Shown here piece by piece: positions 36,253-45,170 of a stretch of 64,000 bases of DNA. The translations under genes and the position numbers were made by a program. The notes beneath the pieces were generated by a model that was given only the letters and a program-made list of their open reading frames with translations, had not been told where the DNA came from and searched no databases. Each line of letters starts with the position of its first letter. Within the stretch, counting starts at the first letter, position 1. This stretch comes from Neobacillus sp. YX16 (GTDB lineage: Bacteria > Bacillota > Bacilli > Bacillales > Cytobacillaceae): NCBI RefSeq assembly GCF_030123505.1, contig NZ_CP126115.1, positions 1,998,001 to 2,062,000 on the forward strand, read 5' to 3'.

Positions 36253-37059
36253 ATGAATATACAACATACAACAGGAAAGATACCATTATGGGACAATGTC
36301 AAACTAGTAGAAAATGAATTTAACACAGATTGTCCTAGTATCGAACCCTTTTTGCTTGATGGTGATGGGACGTATCCAGTCATGTTAATCGCTCCTGGAG
36401 GTGGATACTCTCACCGTGCAGAACATGAGGCATACCCAGTAGCACAGTGGCTAAATTCCATTGGCATTTCTGCAATCGTCCTCCATTATCGAGTAGCACC
36501 ATTTAGTCATCCAATCCCATTAGTTGATGCCGAGAGAGCGCTTCGCATGGTAAGATATCATGCTTCTGAGTGGAAATTAGACCACAATCGTATTGGAATC
36601 CTTGGGTTTTCTGCAGGAGGTCATTTAGCTTCAACCGCTGGAACTCATTTTGACTTAGGAAATAGTCAGGCAGAAGATCCGATTGAAGGGATTAGCAGCC
36701 GTCCAGATGTCATGGTTCTTTGTTACCCAGTTATTACCATGGGTGAGTATACTCATGAAGGAAGCAGAATCAATTTATTAGGTGAAAGCACAAGTTTAGA
36801 AATGATTCAATTATTATCAAGTGAATCTCAAATTACAAAAGATACTCCACCGACCTTTCTCTGGCATACAGCTGATGACGCAGCGGTTGACGTAGAAAAT
36901 AGTTTGCTTTTCACCTCTATGTTAAATAGGCATAAGATTCCCTTTGAACTTCATGTTTTTGAAAGTGGTCGACATGGATTAGGGATGGCTGAGGAACATC
37001 CTGAGGCAAAAGCTTGGCCAGGGTTATGTGAGGCATGGTTAAGAAAAAGAGGATTCTAG
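36253..37059 (+). CDS. alpha/beta hydrolase, carbohydrate esterase-like
   Basis: This 268-residue enzyme has the oxyanion region APGGGYSHRAEHEA, the nucleophile elbow GFSAGGH (Ser120), the acid in HTADDAAVD (Asp208 or Asp209) and the histidine in ESGRHGLG (His241). This pattern is typical of acetylxylan or feruloyl esterase-like (BD-FAE type) proteins in polysaccharide clusters. It has no signal peptide. It is translationally close to the dehydrogenase gene (two-base gap). It probably deacylates imported oligosaccharides. Confidence 0.85.
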   Translation: MNIQHTTGKIPLWDNVKLVENEFNTDCPSIEPFLLDGDGTYPVMLIAPGGGYSHRAEHEAYPVAQWLNSIGISAIVLHYRVAPFSHPIPLVDAERALRMVRYHASEWKLDHNRIGILGFSAGGHLASTAGTHFDLGNSQAEDPIEGISSRPDVMVLCYPVITMGEYTHEGSRINLLGESTSLEMIQLLSSESQITKDTPPTFLWHTADDAAVDVENSLLFTSMLNRHKIPFELHVFESGRHGLGMAEEHPEAKAWPGLCEAWLRKRGF

Positions 37060-37116
37060 TCGTTAATTTTCAAATACCAAATGCTTTTAGATTTAAGATG
37101 TGATGGGAGAGAAAAT

Positions 37117-37986
37117 ATGCTCACTAAAAATGACATACGAATTCGTGACCCCTTTATCCTAACCGATGAGTCTAAAACCTATTTTCTTTATGGAACGACG
37201 GATCAAAATGTTTGGGAGGGGCAGGGGGTTGGCTTTGATGCCTACAAAAGCAGTGACTTAGAACATTGGGAAGGGCCATTTCCAGTCTTCCGGCCTGGTG
37301 AAGACTTTTGGGGTGATCAGCACTTTTGGGCACCAGAGGTTTACTTTTATCAAAATCAATATTATATGTTTGCTAGTTTTAAGGCTGAAGGGAAATGCCG
37401 AGGTACTCAACTCCTAGTTGCCGGAAGTCCATTAGGTTCGTTTTCTCCTTTGTCTGAAAATCCCATTACACCTAGTGATTGGGAATGTCTTGATGGAACA
37501 TTGTTTATTGATGATAAGATTAAGCCTTGGATTATTTTTTGCCGCGAATGGCTTCAGGTTCATGACGGTGAAATGTGGGCCCAGCGGTTATCGTCTGATT
37601 TTAAAACAGTCATTGGAGAGCCTGTACTTCTATTTAGGGCCTCAGAAGCTGATTGGACGGTTCCTGTTAGAGGAGAAAAAGATTATATTACAGACGGTCC
37701 TTACCTTTATCGGTCTCAACAAGGGGACCTGCAAATGCTTTGGTCAAGTAGGAGTCAAAATGGATACGCTGTCGGTATAGCCCGGTCTACAACAGGCAAT
37801 ATACTTGGTCCATGGATTCAAAATCCTGAGCCTTTACTTGACGAGGACGGTGGGCATGCGATGCTGTTTCAAACTTTTAATGATGAGTTAAAGTTGGCGA
37901 TACATTCACCTAATCGATCACCCTTAGAGCGCCCGGTTTTTTTAACAGTTGTAGAGCAAAATAATCACTTAGTAGTAATAAAGTAA
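37117..37986 (+). CDS. GH43 glycoside hydrolase (arabinofuranosidase/xylosidase-like)
   Basis: This 289-residue five-bladed propeller enzyme shows the GH43 triad: base Asp11 (RDPF), pKa-modulating Asp126 (LDGTLF) and acid Glu144 (CREWLQ). Motifs WAPEVYFY and GHAMLF are also present. The start at 37117 follows GGGAGAG by about seven bases; the in-frame ATG at 37081 has no ribosome binding site. It is cytoplasmic and probably trims arabinose from side chains. A paralogue lies at 60907. Confidence 0.88.
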   Translation: MLTKNDIRIRDPFILTDESKTYFLYGTTDQNVWEGQGVGFDAYKSSDLEHWEGPFPVFRPGEDFWGDQHFWAPEVYFYQNQYYMFASFKAEGKCRGTQLLVAGSPLGSFSPLSENPITPSDWECLDGTLFIDDKIKPWIIFCREWLQVHDGEMWAQRLSSDFKTVIGEPVLLFRASEADWTVPVRGEKDYITDGPYLYRSQQGDLQMLWSSRSQNGYAVGIARSTTGNILGPWIQNPEPLLDEDGGHAMLFQTFNDELKLAIHSPNRSPLERPVFLTVVEQNNHLVVIK

Positions 37987-38204
37987 ACACACTAGGAGAG
38001 GATTCGGCTATGGTACATAACAGTTCCTTCCAATTTTTTTGATTTCTAATAGTATTTTACCCCATATATGATAAATAACTGATTGGTAACAATTACCTTT
38101 CGGTTTTTTTATTTGGAAAATAGACGTTTTTTACCATCAATATTTTTCGAAAAAAAAACAAAAATAAGAAGGCAAAAAAAACATTTTGCAAGGGGGTAAT
38201 CAGT

Positions 38205-39365
38205 TTGATAAAAAAGCCATTAGGCTTACTACTATCAGGGGTTTTAACATTAGGTCTAGCTGCATGTAACAATGGAAATGATGCAGCTGATGAAGTCCGT
38301 ACAAGCAGGATAGATCGAGACCAAACCACTTTAAATGTTGGTAATGGTAGAGATGACGGGATTGACCATAATGGTCCACTAACCGAGGATTACACCAATA
38401 ATGATAATAATGACAGCGATTGGGATCGAAATCGAAACAATAATGATGATTTTGTAACCAATGTAAACAATGATCGTCAGGCAAATCGAATTCAAAACAG
38501 AAATGTAAATAATGACCGTCAGGCGAATCGAATCAAAAACAGAAATGTAAATAATGATCGTCAGGCAAATCGAATCCAAAACAGAAATGTAAATCGCAAT
38601 AACGTTAATATGAATAACAATAATGATGCATTGAATATCTCAGCAGACCGAACAACATTGAATAGTGAGAATTACCCTCATACAAAAGCGATATTAATTC
38701 AACATGCTCAGTATAGGTACATTCCATTCGGATCTGTTCAATGGTATCAATTTGGAGGTCAACAAGGAAAGACTCCAACACAGCAGCAACAACCAACAAC
38801 ACAAGCACCAACTCAACAACAACCAGCAATTCCAGCGCCAGCACCAGCACCTGCTGCACCGGCGCCAAAACCAGCAGCACCAGCACCTGCCGCTCCGGCA
38901 CCTGCTGCTCCAGCGCCAAAACCAGCAGCACCAGCACCTGCCGCTCCGGCACCAAAACCAGCAGCACCGGCACCAGCAACTGGCAATGTTAGTGCATACG
39001 TTCAACAGGTGATTGATTTAACCAATGCACAGCGTAGTAAAAACGGTCTTCCGGCTTTAAAACACGATTCACAATTAAGCGGCGTTGCACAAAAGAAATC
39101 TGTGGACATGGCGCAAAACAATTATTTTTCACATACAAGCCCGACCTATGGTTCACCATTTGACATGATGAGGGACATGGGCGTGTCGTATAAGTCAGCA
39201 GGGGAAAATATTGCCCAAGGACAACGTACACCACAAGAGGTCGTAACCGCATGGATGAACAGTGAAGGACACAGGAAGAACATTTTAAGTGCTAACTTTA
39301 CTCATATTGGAGTAGGTTACGAAAAGTCTGGCAACCATTGGACACAAATGTTTATTGGTAAGTAA
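38205..39365 (+). CDS. CAP/SCP-domain lipoprotein (YkwD-like)
   Basis: This 386-residue secreted protein starts at TTG 38205 behind AAGGGGGTAA. Its signal ends LAAC (Cys21, lipidation). An Asn/Asp/Arg-rich region follows with three 14-residue repeats (NVNNDRQANRIQNR type, 38460-38585), then a long Ala/Pro/Gln linker with APKPAAP units (about 38775-38985). The last 125 residues form a CAP domain: VIDLTNAQR, FSHTSP, SAGENIAQG and NSEGHRKNIL. Related Bacillus proteins such as YkwD and spore SafA-linked proteins are of unclear enzymatic role. It does not appear to be part of the sugar genes around it. Confidence 0.88.
   Translation: MIKKPLGLLLSGVLTLGLAACNNGNDAADEVRTSRIDRDQTTLNVGNGRDDGIDHNGPLTEDYTNNDNNDSDWDRNRNNNDDFVTNVNNDRQANRIQNRNVNNDRQANRIKNRNVNNDRQANRIQNRNVNRNNVNMNNNNDALNISADRTTLNSENYPHTKAILIQHAQYRYIPFGSVQWYQFGGQQGKTPTQQQQPTTQAPTQQQPAIPAPAPAPAAPAPKPAAPAPAAPAPAAPAPKPAAPAPAAPAPKPAAPAPATGNVSAYVQQVIDLTNAQRSKNGLPALKHDSQLSGVAQKKSVDMAQNNYFSHTSPTYGSPFDMMRDMGVSYKSAGENIAQGQRTPQEVVTAWMNSEGHRKNILSANFTHIGVGYEKSGNHWTQMFIGK
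38460..38585 (+). repeat. three tandem 42-bp coding repeats
   Basis: Units 38460-38501, 38502-38543 and 38544-38585 are nearly identical in DNA and encode NVNNDRQANRI(Q/K)NR. The high DNA identity suggests recent expansion and possible length variation between strains. Confidence 0.85.
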
Positions 39366-39378
39366 AAGGAAGAAGTAA

Positions 39379-39404
39379 GACAGGAATCTATGCGGATTCC
39401 TGTC
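39379..39404. promoter_or_regulatory. hairpin after the CAP gene
   Basis: GACAGGAATC / GATTCCTGTC with a 6-base loop, directly before the stronger terminator. Confidence 0.5.
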
Positions 39405-39407
39405 TCC

Positions 39408-39454
39408 ATGCAGCCTCCGTTCAAGACATAATTGGGCAGAGGCTGCATTTTTTC
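39408..39454 (+). terminator. Rho-independent terminator after the CAP gene
   Basis: ATGCAGCCTC / GAGGCTGCAT stem followed by a T-run. It separates the + strand CAP gene from the minus-strand regulator gene that ends at 39577. Confidence 0.85.
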
Positions 39455-39576
39455 TTTAATAACTAAAGATATGGAAGAAAAAATAAAGAAATGGAATGGT
39501 TATCATACTTAACAGTCACGTTAAAAAGTGTCAAAGTATGTAATGAAGATTCTTCAGCGGTGAAGTATTTCATTGA

Positions 39577-40449
39577 TTAATACTTATAATTTTCACTTAT
39601 AAATGTTGTCGGAGATACACCAGTGATTTTTTTAAAGACTCTACTAAAGTAAAAGGGATTCGAAAAACCAAGTGCATCACTTATTTCTGAAACATTTCCA
39701 GCATTTCTTTTAAACAGTTCAACCGCTTTTTCAATTATTAGTTCGTTTTGGTACCTTTTTACACTTTTTCCAGTATGCTTTTTAAAAAGCGTACATAGAT
39801 AAGCATAGTTCATGCCAAGAATATCTGCGATTTCCTCACCTGTTAATTTCTCATCAGGGGCGTTTTTTAATATTTTAATCATTTGATTGACCACAACATG
39901 CTTCTTTGTGTTGTTCTGTTCTTCTATATAATCTGAGTAAATATCTGTGAATAGTTGATAGGTCGATAAAGATAACTGGATAGGTCGTAATGGGTGTGGG
40001 GTCACATATAGAGTTACCAAAGTTTTTAGCTTTGTCATTAAAAAATCAGGGCTTACTACTTTTCCATACTTCGGCAAACTTAGATTTGTTTCATAAGTTT
40101 CCTCGTAAATTAACGAGGAATTTGGAAAATACTTGAATTCAGTTTCCGTTTCGTTCCTATCAGTCCCAGGAGCATCATAAAAGTGAACATAAAACCAGCT
40201 TGTTCCTGGTTCATAGAAATCACCTCCCCAATGGGAAACATTTTTTCTTAGAAAAAGATATGACCCTTTAGTTACCCTGTACTCCATCCCATCTTCAATT
40301 ACATGAATACTTCCTTTTACTACAAAAATAAAGACATGTATATTTTTCATTTTTCGATCAGGATGACGAAATATTCCTTTTTCATCATGCATGAAACCTA
40401 ATTCTCTCACTAATGGGAGACTATATGAGGTCAAATGAATTGTGTGCAT
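39577..40449 (-). CDS. AraC-family transcriptional regulator
   Basis: This 290-residue regulator has an N-terminal cupin-like sensing domain (GMEYRVTKGSYLFLRKNVSHWGG) and a C-terminal AraC DNA-binding domain with two helix-turn-helix units, GEEIADILGMNYAYLCTLFK and FSNPFYFSRVFKKITGVSP. It is divergent from the GH127 gene at 40604, with 154 bases between, and probably controls that gene in response to an arabinose-containing sugar. GAGGGTGATC lies before the ATG. Confidence 0.9.
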   Translation of the reverse strand: MHTIHLTSYSLPLVRELGFMHDEKGIFRHPDRKMKNIHVFIFVVKGSIHVIEDGMEYRVTKGSYLFLRKNVSHWGGDFYEPGTSWFYVHFYDAPGTDRNETETEFKYFPNSSLIYEETYETNLSLPKYGKVVSPDFLMTKLKTLVTLYVTPHPLRPIQLSLSTYQLFTDIYSDYIEEQNNTKKHVVVNQMIKILKNAPDEKLTGEEIADILGMNYAYLCTLFKKHTGKSVKRYQNELIIEKAVELFKRNAGNVSEISDALGFSNPFYFSRVFKKITGVSPTTFISENYKY

Positions 40450-40529
40450 ACTAGATCACCCTCAAAAATATTATCTACAACGACCTTACCACAAAAAAAC
40501 TAAAAAAAGGATATGTATTTCATTATATT

Positions 40530-40580
40530 GTGAATTCCATTTTACTAATGGAAAATTCATAATGGTTGATAACGATATTA
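40530..40580 (+). promoter_or_regulatory. operator-like palindrome and weak cre-like site between AraC and GH127 genes
   Basis: TGAATTCCATT at 40531 and AATGGAAAATTCA ending at 40559 form an interrupted palindrome suited to a dimeric regulator. TGATAACGATATTA at 40567-40580 matches cre at 12 of 14 positions. Placed upstream of the GH127 start. Confidence 0.4.
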
Positions 40581-40603
40581 AATACATAAGAGGGTGAATT
40601 TGC

Positions 40604-42901
40604 ATGAAAGATGTTAAAGTTGAGTATCGAAAACAGAATGTTACATTATTAGATGGTATTTTTAAGGAATCACAGGAAGTTGGAAAAGGATTTTTATTGA
40701 CATTGGATGTTGATAGATTAGTAGCATCTTGTTACCAAGCCATTTCCAAAATACCGAAAAAACCGCTTTATGGCGGCTGGGAAAAAAGAGGAATCAGTGG
40801 TCATTCAATCGGACATTGGTTGTCAGCTGCTTCAAGTATGTATGCAGTAACAAAGGATAAAGAATTAAAGGAAAAGCTTGATTACGCCATTAATGAACTC
40901 GAACATGTGCAATCATTTGACCCAGATGGGTATGTTAGTGGTTTTCCACGAGATTGCTTTGACAAGGTTTTTGCAGGGGGAGATTTTCAGGTTTCTAATT
41001 TTAGTCTGGGAGATTCATGGGTACCGTGGTATAGCATTCATAAAATTTATGCTGGGCTAATCGATACGTATAAGCTAACCGGCAATGAAAAGGCTCTTCA
41101 AGTTGTTCTTAAACTAGCGGATTGGGCAAAAAGAGGAACTGATAATCTTTCAAATCAAGAGTTCCAACGAATGCTAATATGTGAACATGGCGGAATGAAT
41201 GAAGCAATGGCTGATCTTTATTTAATAACAGGTAACACTGACTATCTAGAACTAGCGATTAGATTCTGTCATAGAGCAATCCTTGATCCACTTTCAAAAG
41301 GAATCGATGAACTTGAAGGAAAACACGCCAATACCCAGATTCCTAAAGTAGTTGGTGCTGCTAAGCTCTTTGAAATTACAGGTGAAACTTACTACCATGA
41401 TTGTGCGATTTACTTCTGGGATATCGTCACTAGAAATCGTTCATATGTCATAGGCGGGAATTCAAAAAATGAACATTTTGGTCTTGAAAATACGGAAGAA
41501 CTTGGTATTCAAACGAATGAAACATGTAACACCTATAATATGCTGAAGCTAACAGAGCACTTATTTAATTGGACACATAAGGTAGAATACATGGATTACT
41601 ACGAAAGGGCATTGTATAACCATATCCTTGCTTCACAAGATCCTGATACTGGAATGAAAACATATTTTGTTTCAACGCAGCCTGGACATTTTAAAGTATA
41701 CTGCTCACATGATGATTCGTTCTGGTGCTGTACTGGTACCGGAATGGAAAACCCAGCACGATATACACGACAAATTTACCACTATGAAAATGAAGAACTA
41801 TATGTGAATTTATTTATTAGTTCTGAAATTGGGTTTGAAAAAATCAAGTTAAAACAAGAAACTACGTTTCCTGATAACCCTTCTTCAAAACTGGTCTTCG
41901 AAGAGGCTAATAATGAATTTTTAACGATTCATATAAGGGTTCCAATTTGGATATCAGGTGAGATGAGTGCAAAGGTTAATGAACAGCATATTTATTCTTC
42001 GAGTGAGAACGGGTACTTAACGATAACAGGCAATTGGAATTCAGGTGATGTAATTGAACTTAGCCTTCCAATGGAGCTTCATTCCTATGTCTCTAAGAGC
42101 GATTCAAGTAAAGTTTCATTTATGTATGGACCTATTGCATTAGCCGGAGCATTGGGAAGAGAAAACTTTCCTGAAACAGATATTTTGGACGATCACTTAT
42201 CTTTAAATAATTACCCATTAATTGATGTTCCCACCTTAGTTACGAATGAAACGAATTTAAACAAATGGATAAATCCTGTAGAAGGTTCATCGTTAACATT
42301 TGAAACCGATAAGATTGGACAACCAGGAAATGCAAAAGTGACCCTAATTCCATTTTACGCCTTACATCACCAACGATACACCTTATACTGGGATTTAATG
42401 AATGAAGAAGCGTATAAGGAATTTTTAAATAGAGAACAAAGTGAACAGGAGAAATTACAGTTACTGACAGTTGACCAAGTTCAGCCACATGAACAGCAAT
42501 CTGAGATTGAACATTCAATGAAGGCTGAAAATTCATATTCAGGCTACTTGAATGTAGTTCATCGAGCATGGAGAGATAGTCGAGATGATGGATTTTTTAG
42601 CTATGAAATGGCTGTTGATCCAACTAAACGTATGTATCTATGTGTAACCTATTTTAGTGGCGACGGTATTTTATATCTTGATGGAAAAACTTATGTAAGA
42701 TACTTTCAAATATTAGTAAATGATAAGGAAATTGGGGAGCAAAAGCTTGAAGGTAAGGTTTCAGAAGAGTTATTTAATGAGATTTACGAAATTCCAGCTG
42801 AAATAACAAGAGGAAATGAGAAAGTTGAAGTTAAATTCGTCTCAACCAAAGGAAAAATTGCAGGTGGAGTTTACGGGTTAAGAACCCTTAATGGTATTTA
42901 A
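40604..42901 (+). CDS. GH127 beta-L-arabinofuranosidase (DUF1680)
   Basis: This 765-residue enzyme matches the HypBA1 family, which removes beta-L-arabinofuranose with a cysteine nucleophile bound to zinc. The expected residues are in register: acid/base Glu290 (KNEHFG), Zn ligands Glu306 and Cys308 (NETCNTYN), and Cys375-Cys376 (WCCTGTGMENPARY), of which the first is the nucleophile. An (alpha/alpha)6 barrel is followed by beta domains. There is no signal peptide. Substrate: beta-arabinosides of extensin, arabinogalactan or pectin side chains. AAGAGGGTG precedes the ATG. It is a single-gene unit ended by a strong terminator. Confidence 0.9.
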   Translation: MKDVKVEYRKQNVTLLDGIFKESQEVGKGFLLTLDVDRLVASCYQAISKIPKKPLYGGWEKRGISGHSIGHWLSAASSMYAVTKDKELKEKLDYAINELEHVQSFDPDGYVSGFPRDCFDKVFAGGDFQVSNFSLGDSWVPWYSIHKIYAGLIDTYKLTGNEKALQVVLKLADWAKRGTDNLSNQEFQRMLICEHGGMNEAMADLYLITGNTDYLELAIRFCHRAILDPLSKGIDELEGKHANTQIPKVVGAAKLFEITGETYYHDCAIYFWDIVTRNRSYVIGGNSKNEHFGLENTEELGIQTNETCNTYNMLKLTEHLFNWTHKVEYMDYYERALYNHILASQDPDTGMKTYFVSTQPGHFKVYCSHDDSFWCCTGTGMENPARYTRQIYHYENEELYVNLFISSEIGFEKIKLKQETTFPDNPSSKLVFEEANNEFLTIHIRVPIWISGEMSAKVNEQHIYSSSENGYLTITGNWNSGDVIELSLPMELHSYVSKSDSSKVSFMYGPIALAGALGRENFPETDILDDHLSLNNYPLIDVPTLVTNETNLNKWINPVEGSSLTFETDKIGQPGNAKVTLIPFYALHHQRYTLYWDLMNEEAYKEFLNREQSEQEKLQLLTVDQVQPHEQQSEIEHSMKAENSYSGYLNVVHRAWRDSRDDGFFSYEMAVDPTKRMYLCVTYFSGDGILYLDGKTYVRYFQILVNDKEIGEQKLEGKVSEELFNEIYEIPAEITRGNEKVEVKFVSTKGKIAGGVYGLRTLNGI

Positions 42902-43126
42902 AATCACTCTTCACCTAAAAATCATAATGTGAGAAGTAGGGGAAGCCTTTTTCGAGTAAGAAGTAATAAGCTTTGAAACTCCCGAGAAAGTAGCATCGAA
43001 ACAGCATGAAATATAGGTTAAAGGTAATACAATTAATCATAAGTTTTTGAAGCAATCTATAACGATAATGAGATTTAATTAGAATATAATTTTTGGAACA
43101 CCATTACACAAATTTATTGATAGATC
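42902..43126. other. non-coding gap after GH127 gene
   Basis: Apart from the terminator just downstream, no gene, repeat or clear signal was recognised in these A/T-rich bases. Confidence 0.5.
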
Positions 43127-43170
43127 AAAGCTTGTTATAGTGCATTTTTCACTATAACAAGCTTTTTTTT
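43127..43170. terminator. bidirectional terminator between convergent genes
   Basis: Perfect 16-bp stem AAAGCTTGTTATAGTG / CACTATAACAAGCTTT with a 7-base loop, followed by T8. It serves the GH127 gene and may serve the minus-strand dehydrogenase operon. Confidence 0.92.
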
Positions 43171-43281
43171 ACTAAAAACAGAGTTTTCCATGTGTAAGTA
43201 AGGAAAATTCACAATTTATATATTTTCTTTATCGATATAATTCAATCATTTGATTTGCTATATATTCAGAGCTAAAAATTA

Positions 43282-44373
43282 CTAAGCCTGTAATTCCAAA
43301 GACACAGATTCAGGACGCTCACATGTACTTTCCATTATATAATGTTTCCCGCTATCTGAGGAATCATGGAAGCCATGCATCGCTTCTAAAACGTGATACG
43401 CTAATTCGCTATTTGCTCGATATTTCCCTCCTTCGAGGATGGCTTTGGCCATATCAGCAACACCAAGCCCTCTACTGTTTTGGGAATATCCATATGCAAG
43501 AGGCACCTCTTTAAATTCTTTTTCGTCACGTTTCCTTATTTTGACTGGGCCACCGAACGTATTAGGATCAGGAACAAGTAGCGTTCCTTCACTGCCGTAA
43601 ATTTCAATTGGGGGCAGCGATGTGCCGCCAAAGGCATCAAAGCTGGTTGTAATACTTCCAATTACACCCGATTCAAAATCTATCACTCCTGAGATATGTG
43701 TAGGGGTTGATACTTCAATTTTAGTACCTGTTTTCGGTGTGCTAAGCACAGTTCTTTCGTGATAACTAATACGTGTTGAACTAGAAATTCGTTTGATCGG
43801 TCCTAAAAGAGCCACTAAGGCTGTTAAGTAATAAGGTCCCATATCAAACATGGGTCCGCCGCCAATATCATAATAAAAGACTGGGTCTGGATGCCAATGT
43901 TCGTGCCCGCGGCAAATCATGAAGGCAGATGCACCAATTGGTATACCAATTTCACCTTGTTCAATTAAATGGATAGCAGTTTGAACACCAGCGCCTAAGA
44001 AGGTGTCAGGTGCACTGCCAACAAGAAGATTATGCTTCTTAGCTGTTTCTAAAATTTGTTTTCCTTCTTCGCGTGTAACAGCAAGGGGTTTTTCTGTATA
44101 AACATGCTTTCCTGCTTCAAGTGCCTGGATGCAAACAGAGGCATGTGCTTTAGGAATGGTTAGATTAATTACGAGTTCAATCGCTGGGTTAGACAGCAGT
44201 TCTTCCACGGAACAAGCCATAGGGACACCGAACTTTTCAGCTTGCAATTGTGCTCGTTGTGAATCTAAGTCTGCACATGCCACTAACTCTAGGTGAGGGA
44301 ACTTCTGACAGTTTTCCATATAAATAGAACTAATATTTCCACAACCAATGATACCGATTTTAAGTTTTTTCAT
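43282..44373 (-). CDS. Gfo/Idh/MocA family oxidoreductase
   Basis: This 363-residue dehydrogenase has GIIGCGNISSIYMENC at the N-terminus, TEKPLAVT as the lysine motif, and GGGPMFDMGPYYLTALVALLGP in the C-terminal domain. It is the last gene of a minus-strand operon after ThuA-like and Gfo/Idh genes. The ATG has CTGGAGG upstream. It likely oxidises a sugar or sugar derivative with NAD(P). Confidence 0.88.
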   Translation of the reverse strand: MKKLKIGIIGCGNISSIYMENCQKFPHLELVACADLDSQRAQLQAEKFGVPMACSVEELLSNPAIELVINLTIPKAHASVCIQALEAGKHVYTEKPLAVTREEGKQILETAKKHNLLVGSAPDTFLGAGVQTAIHLIEQGEIGIPIGASAFMICRGHEHWHPDPVFYYDIGGGPMFDMGPYYLTALVALLGPIKRISSSTRISYHERTVLSTPKTGTKIEVSTPTHISGVIDFESGVIGSITTSFDAFGGTSLPPIEIYGSEGTLLVPDPNTFGGPVKIRKRDEKEFKEVPLAYGYSQNSRGLGVADMAKAILEGGKYRANSELAYHVLEAMHGFHDSSDSGKHYIMESTCERPESVSLELQA

Positions 44374-44420
44374 AGGAACCTCCAGTATATTTTTATGGAT
44401 TAGCTTGCCTTCCGCTTTTC

Positions 44421-45146
44421 TTACTGACTATCTCCCATGCCAGTGTAGGTCCGTACATTTCCATAAATAGACGCTACATCATGCTTTTTTCCTTCAGAGG
44501 CCCACAAAAATCCACGGCGCATAATGAGTGAAACTTCCGGCATGGCAATGATATTAGCTTGATGGCCTAACGAACTATAAAACACATTCCCATTGCCCCA
44601 ACGTTTTGTCCAAACAACAGGCATATCAACTGCTTTATTAGCCGCGTGCGGTCCGTGAAAAACGGGGAAGCGAGTGGTGGCTAATACCTCAACAGCTGGA
44701 TCGTAGTGAAGGTAATATTGCTCACTTGTGACTTTAAAATCAGAGAGACCCTCTAATAATGGACTAGAGGTATGCTTGATGTTGACCGTGTATTCCACCC
44801 CATCATTTCCAGGATGGGCCACCCAATTACCGCCCGTCATAAATTGCCAGTCCACATTATTACGGAAAGAGTCACACATTCCTCCATGGCACCCAGCTAA
44901 ACCAACACCTGCTGCGACTGCTTCAGAGATATTTAAGACATACTTCCTTTCAATTTCACCCATCGTCCAGTGGGGAACAATTAAATCCAAGGATTTTAAC
45001 TTTTCCTTGTCTCCATATGAGTCTAGTGAATTGGAAACCTCTACTTGGAAGTTTTCTTCCTCAAGGATCCCTTTAAAGATTTCAGCTACCTGTTCGGGCT
45101 GATGGCCATCCCATCCGCCCCAAACAATCAATGCACTTTTTTTCAT
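44421..45146 (-). CDS. ThuA-like domain protein
   Basis: This 241-residue protein has the ThuA/class I amidotransferase-like fold: SALIVWGGWDGHQPEQVAEI at the start, GLAGCHGGMCDSFRNN with the elbow cysteine-like position, and GNGNVFYSSLGH near the end. ThuA of rhizobia works with the dehydrogenase ThuB in trehalose and related disaccharide oxidation to 3-keto forms. Here it lies between two Gfo/Idh genes, the same association. The molecular function of ThuA is not settled. AAAGGAGTG precedes the ATG. Confidence 0.88.
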   Translation of the reverse strand: MKKSALIVWGGWDGHQPEQVAEIFKGILEEENFQVEVSNSLDSYGDKEKLKSLDLIVPHWTMGEIERKYVLNISEAVAAGVGLAGCHGGMCDSFRNNVDWQFMTGGNWVAHPGNDGVEYTVNIKHTSSPLLEGLSDFKVTSEQYYLHYDPAVEVLATTRFPVFHGPHAANKAVDMPVVWTKRWGNGNVFYSSLGHQANIIAMPEVSLIMRRGFLWASEGKKHDVASIYGNVRTYTGMGDSQ

Positions 45147-45170
45147 GGTATAAGCACTCCTTTTTATTTT

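Noticed and set aside
38460..38585. Possible CRISPR-like repeat array
   Set aside because: The 42-bp units are contiguous with no spacers and are in-frame coding repeats of the CAP lipoprotein.
38605..39012. Several open frames with Leu/Val-, Cys/Trp- or Ser/Thr-rich products opposite or beside the CAP gene
   Set aside because: They are shadows of the Ala/Pro/Gln-rich linker; composition is extreme and no ribosome binding sites are present.
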